NCBI RefSeq assembly: GCF_000764305.2
Contig: NW_025930752.1
Coordinates: 248,001-312,000, forward strand
Source of the DNA: Hyalella azteca
Taxonomy: Eukaryota > Arthropoda > Malacostraca > Amphipoda > Hyalellidae
DNA length: 64,000 nt
Direction of reading: 5' to 3'
Positions 58,309-64,000 of this stretch are shown here, one piece after another. The notes under the pieces are model-generated. The model searched no databases, was not told the DNA's origin, and saw only the letters and a list, made by a program, of their open reading frames with translations. Position 1 is the first letter of the stretch. Each line of letters begins with the position of its first letter. The position numbers were made by a program, and so were the translations under genes.

Positions 58309-58951
58309 CTTGGGTCACGGCAAATGGGAACATTTGCCTGGGTCAGAACTTGGGTCACGGGAAATGGGAACATTTGCGTGGATCAGAACTTGGGTCACGG
58401 CAAATGGGAACATTTGCCTGGGTCAGAACTTGGGTCACGGGAAATGGGAACATTTGTCTGGGTCAGAACTTAGGTCACGGGAAATGGGAACATTTGTCTG
58501 GGTCAGAACTTGGGTCACGGGAAATGGGAACATATGTCTGGGTCAGAACTTGGGTCACGGGAAATGGGAACATTTGTCTGGGTCAGAACTTGGGTAACGG
58601 CAAATGGGAACATTTGCCTGGGTGAGAACTTGGGTCACGGGAAATGGGAACGTTACCGAGAGTTGAAAACTTGGGTTTCGACAAATGGGAACATTGCTGT
58701 AGGTCGAAAACTTGGGTCGCGAGAAATGGGAACGTTGCCGTAGGTCTAGAACTTGGATCATTGGAAATGGGAACATTTGGGTGGGTCAGAACTTGGGTCA
58801 CGGCAAATGGGAACTTTACTGTGGCTTAAAAAGTTGGGTCACGGGAAATGGGAACGTTGCCGTCGTTCCAGAACTTGGATCTCTGCAAATGGGAACGTTT
58901 GCGCGTGGGTTGAGAACTCTGCAAATGAGAATGTTGTCTTGTGTTTAGAAC
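58309..58951. repeat. 40-bp G-rich minisatellite
   Basis: About 16 units of consensus CTTGGGTCACGGGAAATGGG then AACATTTGTCTGGGTCAGAA. The first nine are exactly 40 bases; later ones are 40-42 and more diverged. The unit has no stop in any plus-strand frame. Because 40 is not a multiple of three, the frames exchange every unit and all three stay open, giving several overlapping ORFs (up to 134 codons) that are not credible genes. Each GGGAAA-type unit has four GGG runs with loops of 4, 4 and 11 bases, fitting a G-quadruplex. Confidence 0.92.
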
Positions 58952-60845
58952 TAAGCTCACTTGTAGGAGATGGTTTCATTTGAAGATAAATTATCTCTCT
59001 GATAATTTCATCTCATTTCATCGGATAAATACTTCTCTAAGAAAGAGAAGAACGGATAAATACTTCTCTAAGAACTATTTAAAAAACTATTTATACTCTG
59101 AATCACTACAAAATTTCTAAATAAATAATCAAGAATTTACTGTGAGCATATTAAAAGTTTAGGTCAAAGCAAGCAGGGTATTTTCGCAATGAAAATATTT
59201 ATGGAATAAATCTGCCCCATAGACCAATGACCGATTTTGGAGCACTGATTGAACATTTTAGCGGTCTCGTTCAGGATTTGAATTAATGTAATGAAATATT
59301 TAGAAATTTAGAATTAGATTTAAGTGTGAAAATAAATTTTGTTTTTATATGAACGTCATCTCAATGAATACAACAATAGTTAACTTCATTCCAACTTTTA
59401 GTATTTCGAGTCATTACACCAGAACCTCTTATAAGAGTAAATGCTTAAGTGTAGAAATGGTCATCCCATACTAATTACTTTGTTTAATAGATAAATTGAT
59501 TTATACTGTTCGTAATAGTTTTCTACGCATTATTATTTGTGTAACTTGTAACGATCTGTATTTATAGAGGGTTCTAAACAGAGACCAAAAAAACGTTTTT
59601 ATTTTCCCCAAAGTCAACGTGAGACGCTTTTTAACTACGTCGCGTCTGAAGTCAGATTAACTTTGTCTGAATCGTCTCAGACACAAATTGTGTTCTTAAT
59701 GTAATTCTCGAACTTCAATCATAAATTCTTCTATGATTTCCGGAAAGATTTTAAATTCAACACAATTTGAGGCTTTTGCAACAATGTTATCCCAACGGTC
59801 AGCCGTTAGAAGCTTTTCAGGTACGAAGAAAGTTTTTTTTTAATGGATGTGCTTGAGTGGGGAATTTTATTTCCTGTTAGTTATTTAGCTCCTTTTTTTG
59901 GCTCCTTCCTAGTATTCAATTGTGAATCAGTGATGAATGACTCGCCGAGGAACTCCAATTTTACAATTAAATAAATCTTTCAGCCTCCTATTTTTTATCG
60001 TAAAACGTACGTTCACAATATTTTACGCATAAGAACTGTTGTGCTCAAAATAGTGTCGTTAATTTATAACCAAATTATGAACACGTCTATGACGAGGCCA
60101 TTTCAAACTAAGTTTTTTCAATAACCATTTCCAGAGTTTTTATTTCATATTCTCATTTTTTCTCTCGCTGTTCGAAACTAGTCCGTAATTGTTCTTTTAT
60201 TTATCATACGCTTTATTGTGGCTACGGGCAAATATTTTTTTCCACTTTGTTTTGAAAATATTCACGTGCAAAATTTAACCCTCCAATTACACTAAAATAT
60301 ATCTACTAATCCTAATGGATGGTAGTAATCTTTCTCAATACTCCCATAATCTGTTCAAATTTAATAGTGATAACTTATTTTTCGTACTTTCACTGAATCC
60401 TTCATATGACGGAGACTTCAATGTTCCACTCACTTCAGGATTTTTAAACATTGAGTTTATAATAAAACTCTAATCATTCTGATGAAAAATCGGTCTCAGA
60501 CGCCGTCATGCAGCACACCATGAGCTCTTCTACATGTCATCTTGGGGAGCCGTGAGTCGTAGACACAATGATGCACTTTCTTACTTCTTTGTAGATTCCC
60601 TGGGAGCAATTCTTCCGCAATGGCGCGATTGTAAACCGGGAGTTTTAGAGAGTCCTTGCCGTTTGCGAAGAGGATGTTGTAGCTCAGATGACTGGAAGGC
60701 TAAAGAGGGGGATTCGACATTGTACTCTCCGATAACTGGTTAGATATTATGAGGGCTTTTGACACTGCAGACTTGCAGTGTCAAAATTCATCATTTAAAG
60801 TTTAATCAACTATCGGGCCTCTGAAAAGGCGAACTCTACACCGCA
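58952..60845. other. no gene recognised
   Basis: AT-rich. The 69-codon plus ORF 60534-60743 has no motif. A short GGATAAATACTTCTCTAAGAA duplication lies near 59020-59072. Nothing else visible. Confidence 0.45.
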
Positions 60846-61090
60846 AGCTCTGATGGCAGTCAGTCTGACTGCTGAGGACATGGCCAGCTCTGATGGCAGT
60901 CAATCTGACTGCTGAGGACATGACCAGCTCTGATGGCAGTCAGTCTGGCTGCTGAGGGCACGGCCAGCTCTGATGGCAGTCAGTCTGGCTGCTGAGGGCA
61001 TGACCAGCTCTGATGGCAGTCAGTCTGGCTGCTGAGGGCATGGCCAAGTCTGATGGCAGTCAGTCTGGCTGGTGAAGGCGCCACAAGCTC
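60846..61090. repeat. second 40-bp minisatellite
   Basis: Six units of 40 bases, consensus AGCTCTGATGGCAGTCAGTC then TGACTGCTGAGGACATGGCC, at 60846, 60886, 60926, 60966, 61006 and 61046. The unit contains GCAGTCAG-T-CTGACTGC, a perfect 8-bp stem; several units change it to CTGGCTGC. The sequence is unrelated to the 40-bp array 2 kb upstream. Confidence 0.9.
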
Positions 61091-62372
61091 TTATGTCTGG
61101 CGGGCTGGCAAAGGCTTCCGCCACTCGCAGCAAGTACACCTGAGGGAAGACGCTCGTCTTATCGGCAGGTCGTAGCTTACCCTCTATTGCCCTCTAACGA
61201 GTCTATGTTTTCCGGAACGGCCGAGGGCGGCTTCCTGTTGCTGCCTCAAAGACCGATGGACGGCCAACACATATTGCGTGCAATAGGAATTTAAGAATGA
61301 TAAAGGCACCGCAGCCATTGCACCTTACCTCTCTAGAAATATTTCTACTTTGCGATATATTTTAAATAGTGACTATGATCAGCTAAAAGATTTTATAAAG
61401 TCAATGCTATTTTTTCGCTGATCCTTTGGAATCAGATGAGGTGAAAAAAATGACAACAACTCTTCTTGCACAAAATTGCCTTGCCTCGCACGATTCGTAG
61501 TTACTTGAGCCACATTTTTCTAACTAATTATATGAGGTACTAGCGAACAAAAACTATTCGTTCTAACGAAATTTTTGTTTGTTAAGAGATTGTGACAACT
61601 ATAAACTGCTGAAATTGAAGGACAGAGAAATACGAAAGAACAAATAGTGACGATGAGAACAAGTCCGCCCATATTTTTTGCAACTTCCGTTGATATTGTC
61701 GGTCGCACGAACACGTGAATATTTATTTATTTAAGTGAATCTTCAGTGCACGTACGCGGTTGCTCAATTCCTCCGTATACGACACAGCCTGCTGGAGCTA
61801 ATTTAATTTTATGATCCATTATGCCTTAATAGACTTGCTCGTAATCACGCAAAAGATCTCCGACTTAGAGGTAACTTCGGAAAATTAAATCGAAAAAGTT
61901 CGGGCAGATGCGAGCGATCTTATAGGAGGCTTCTTTTTTTCAGTGAAATTCATTATTATTTTTGCCGATCATCTCGGCGGTCAATTGCTCGGAGAGGAAT
62001 TTTCTGAATTTCATATGGAGGATGGAGAGATAAATTACCTATCAGTTAATTTTGTAGGGTTTCATTTCCTGAAGACTCATGTCGTAGATTTCATTTTAAT
62101 ATTTTGTGATTGTTGGATATGTGATTTCTGAAAGGAAAAAATTTTTTTGCTAAAGAATTTATATAAATAATAGTTATATAAAATAGGTATATAAATAAAA
62201 ATGCTGTACGTATAGGCATTTAGAGAATAGTTATAAATGAAAAAGTTATATAAATAAAAATGCTGTTTAGGTAAGCAATAATTTTATGGGCTTAGAGAAA
62301 AGAATTTTACCTGCATAAACCTAAAAAAATTTTAAACACAAAGAATTCATCAATAACTTTTCTCACATTCAG
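61091..62372. other. no confident gene; one signal-peptide-like ORF
   Basis: A GC-richer patch follows the minisatellite to about 61330. On the minus strand, 61672 down to 61520 starts MGGLVLIVTICSFVFLCPSI then SAVYS, signal-peptide-like and preceded by AAAAT. No good donor in phase 1 follows, so it does not fit as the missing first exon of the adhesion gene. At 62155-62275 the words ATATAAATAAAAATGCTGT occur twice. Confidence 0.3.
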
Positions 62373-62442
62373 TAGAGGCGGCTGGCAGTGAACGGGCGCA
62401 TTTACCACATCAAGGATTTTTACCGCCGCCGCCACACAAACC
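62373..62442 (+). other. possible 70-nt exon, plus strand
   Basis: A pyrimidine-containing acceptor (ACTTTTCTCACATTCAG) is followed by 70 GC-rich bases and a full donor CC/GTAAGT. Only one frame is open, reading EAAGSERAHLPHQG then FLPPPPHK. The composition contrasts with the AT-rich flanks. No partner exon was found and the protein is not recognised. Confidence 0.3.
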
Positions 62443-63959
62443 GTAAGTCACGTACCATGTCTCGGAAATGAGAATCTGGCTGGACAAATAATCTGCCCTG
62501 TGTTCAAGTCTTGTGCAACATCAGAAGTAAACATTGAGGCGTGTGAAAAATATGGCTTGAAACTGCCGGAAAATAGATTTCCTGGAACATACCAATAATC
62601 AATTTTTTATTCAACGTACAAATCTTTGTACCGAATTCATTCGTATATCCCATTGCGGTGTGAACATGAGAAATTTCCAATAAATTATTAGACATTTTTC
62701 ATTATTAAGCCTTTCTAAGACATGCAGGGGAGTAAAATCGTGTTAAGAAATTGTTTCAGTTTTGATAAAAATAATACTGATTGGGAACTGATGCATTTTA
62801 GGCACAGGCAAAGCTGAGATCATTTTTACGATTGTATGTTAATCTTCAGAAATATACTCAGCGGGTAGTGTAGTACTGAATTTGATAATTTCTACTTATG
62901 GTTTTATGATTGGCAACCAATAAATTGGCATCATTTCTGACGCGATTTGATACGCAAATTCGATCAAAATACGTCATTGAAAAATCATTTCTGATTTGCA
63001 GGAAGTTGACACAAAACTTTGACAGTGACCAGCGACCAGATACCGAAAAAAGTATTCACGAGTCTATTGCACACATACTGAATGCTGGCGTGGCCTTGAA
63101 TGTAATTATAATAAACATTGTGATTATTTATTTATAATATATAGGTATAATATGAACATAGTGGTGAACAGGTGCAGGCACCTCACCAGCGAACATTGCA
63201 TATGCCCGCTCTTGGCACTTTATAGTAATCCTAATAATTGGGGATATCTAAGGATTTCCGGATTATAAAATGTGTTTTTGATACAGGATCTAAACCTGAA
63301 ACATTTTATTATTTTGCTGCTACATAAGGTTTTTGCTGTTTTATATAGTTTTATTATTATTGGATATGCTTGTTATACGCAAAGTGAGGATAAATTATTC
63401 TCTTCGAGAAATTTTATTTGCTAGTATAGTAAACTGATCTTTCTAAATTTTTTCAAAAAATTTATTACGTGGGTGGTTATATTCGTTCCACCAATTGTGG
63501 TTTTTTATCGTATTCTTTACATTAAACTGTCAATTTGATGAAAATTGACGTTGAAGCTCGTTGAAGTCACAATTAGAATAATTTTGGGCTACATGTCGTT
63601 CGAACAACGAATATTGCTGAATTACTTGTGAAATATACGGGAACACCGAAAAATATTACCTTGTCAAAAATTACCGATCCAAGTTTACCCACCATATTGA
63701 TTGAAAATAGTGTACGAATAAAAAAATAACTAAGAAAAGTTAAAATTGTTCCCGAATTTTCTCTAAACTTCATGGCTTCTTGAATTTGAATGACCACTGC
63801 ACGAATAGTTAATTGAAATTAAATTAAATTTCTGCTTCGGGTAGCTCGCTCCTGCCCGGGAAACTCCTGCATCTCCCTCCATTATTAACCCTCAATGAGC
63901 CGATGATTACTAGTGATAGATCATCGGTGACGCAAAATCATAGGGCAATCAATGGACGA
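62443..63959. other. no gene recognised
   Basis: AT-rich. ORFs of 63-75 codons (62504-62695 minus, 62910-63137 plus, 63573-63797 minus) lack motifs. Confidence 0.45.
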
Positions 63960-63995
63960 AGATGATGCACATATAGACGTCTAGGTGCATCATCT
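63960..63995. repeat. hairpin at the window edge
   Basis: AGATGATGCAC pairs with GTGCATCATCT (11 bp). The intervening 14 bases contain the palindrome TAGACGTCTA, so almost the whole 36 bases fold. It may continue as part of a larger structure beyond the window. Confidence 0.7.
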
Positions 63996-64000
63996 TATCA

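Noticed and set aside
58221..58983. Cluster of ORFs with recurring WVTGNG/LGHGKWEH words on both strands
   Set aside because: The 40-bp unit has no stops and is not a multiple of three, so all frames are open by construction.
61520..61672. Missing signal-peptide exon of the adhesion gene
   Set aside because: The leader looks right and lies upstream on the correct strand, but no convincing donor in phase 1 follows.
1..64000. tRNA, rRNA or snRNA genes
   Set aside because: I looked for B-box-like GGTTCGAATCC and cloverleaf contexts and for conserved rRNA words and found none; tRNAscan-SE and Infernal would be decisive.

Overview
The window looks like eukaryotic, AT-rich DNA from an arthropod-type animal. 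It holds one recognisable host gene, interrupted by GT-AG introns, in a background of transposon debris, minisatellites and palindromes. There are no operons, ribosome-binding sites or long ORFs. The organism call is an inference: the only host gene resembles the klingon/wrapper/lachesin group of arthropod neural adhesion proteins, and Penelope-like and LINE remnants fit an invertebrate. I cannot name the species.

The host gene lies on the minus strand from 54922 down to 48626. Six exons join with matching codon phases (1, 0, 1, 0, 1) into about 440 residues: three Ig domains, one fibronectin III domain split over two exons, and a short last exon ending in a hydrophobic tail typical of a GPI-anchor signal. 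The signal-peptide exon was not found and is probably beyond 64000. Tandem repeats sit at several of its splice sites: a 56-bp array copies the end of the first visible exon together with its splice donor, a 93-bp duplication copies the donor region after the FN3 exon, a ~130-bp array abuts the last acceptor, and a 38-bp array follows the stop codon.

Left part (1-14600): no recognisable gene. It holds two copies of a dispersed palindromic element with a GACGGACA-type microsatellite core, several hairpins, and a ~33-bp AT-rich satellite (10793-11300). From 14640 to 15950 there is a young inverted pair of Penelope-like elements (GIY-YIG endonuclease part) flanked by a 12-bp direct repeat. A second, badly decayed pair in the same arrangement lies at 17510-18745.

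Middle part (19000-48000): minisatellites (19558, 23327, 24030, 27185, 30836), hairpins, a decayed LINE reverse transcriptase fragment (38971-39660), five more copies of the microsatellite-cored element, and a 212-bp foldback carrying a TATA-like box (42614-42825). Right part (55000-64000): one more copy of the element, two 40-bp minisatellites (58309, 60846), and one candidate short exon on the plus strand (62373-62442).

The least familiar item is the nine-copy microsatellite-cored palindromic element. One copy sits inside a tandem array whose other units show the empty insertion site.
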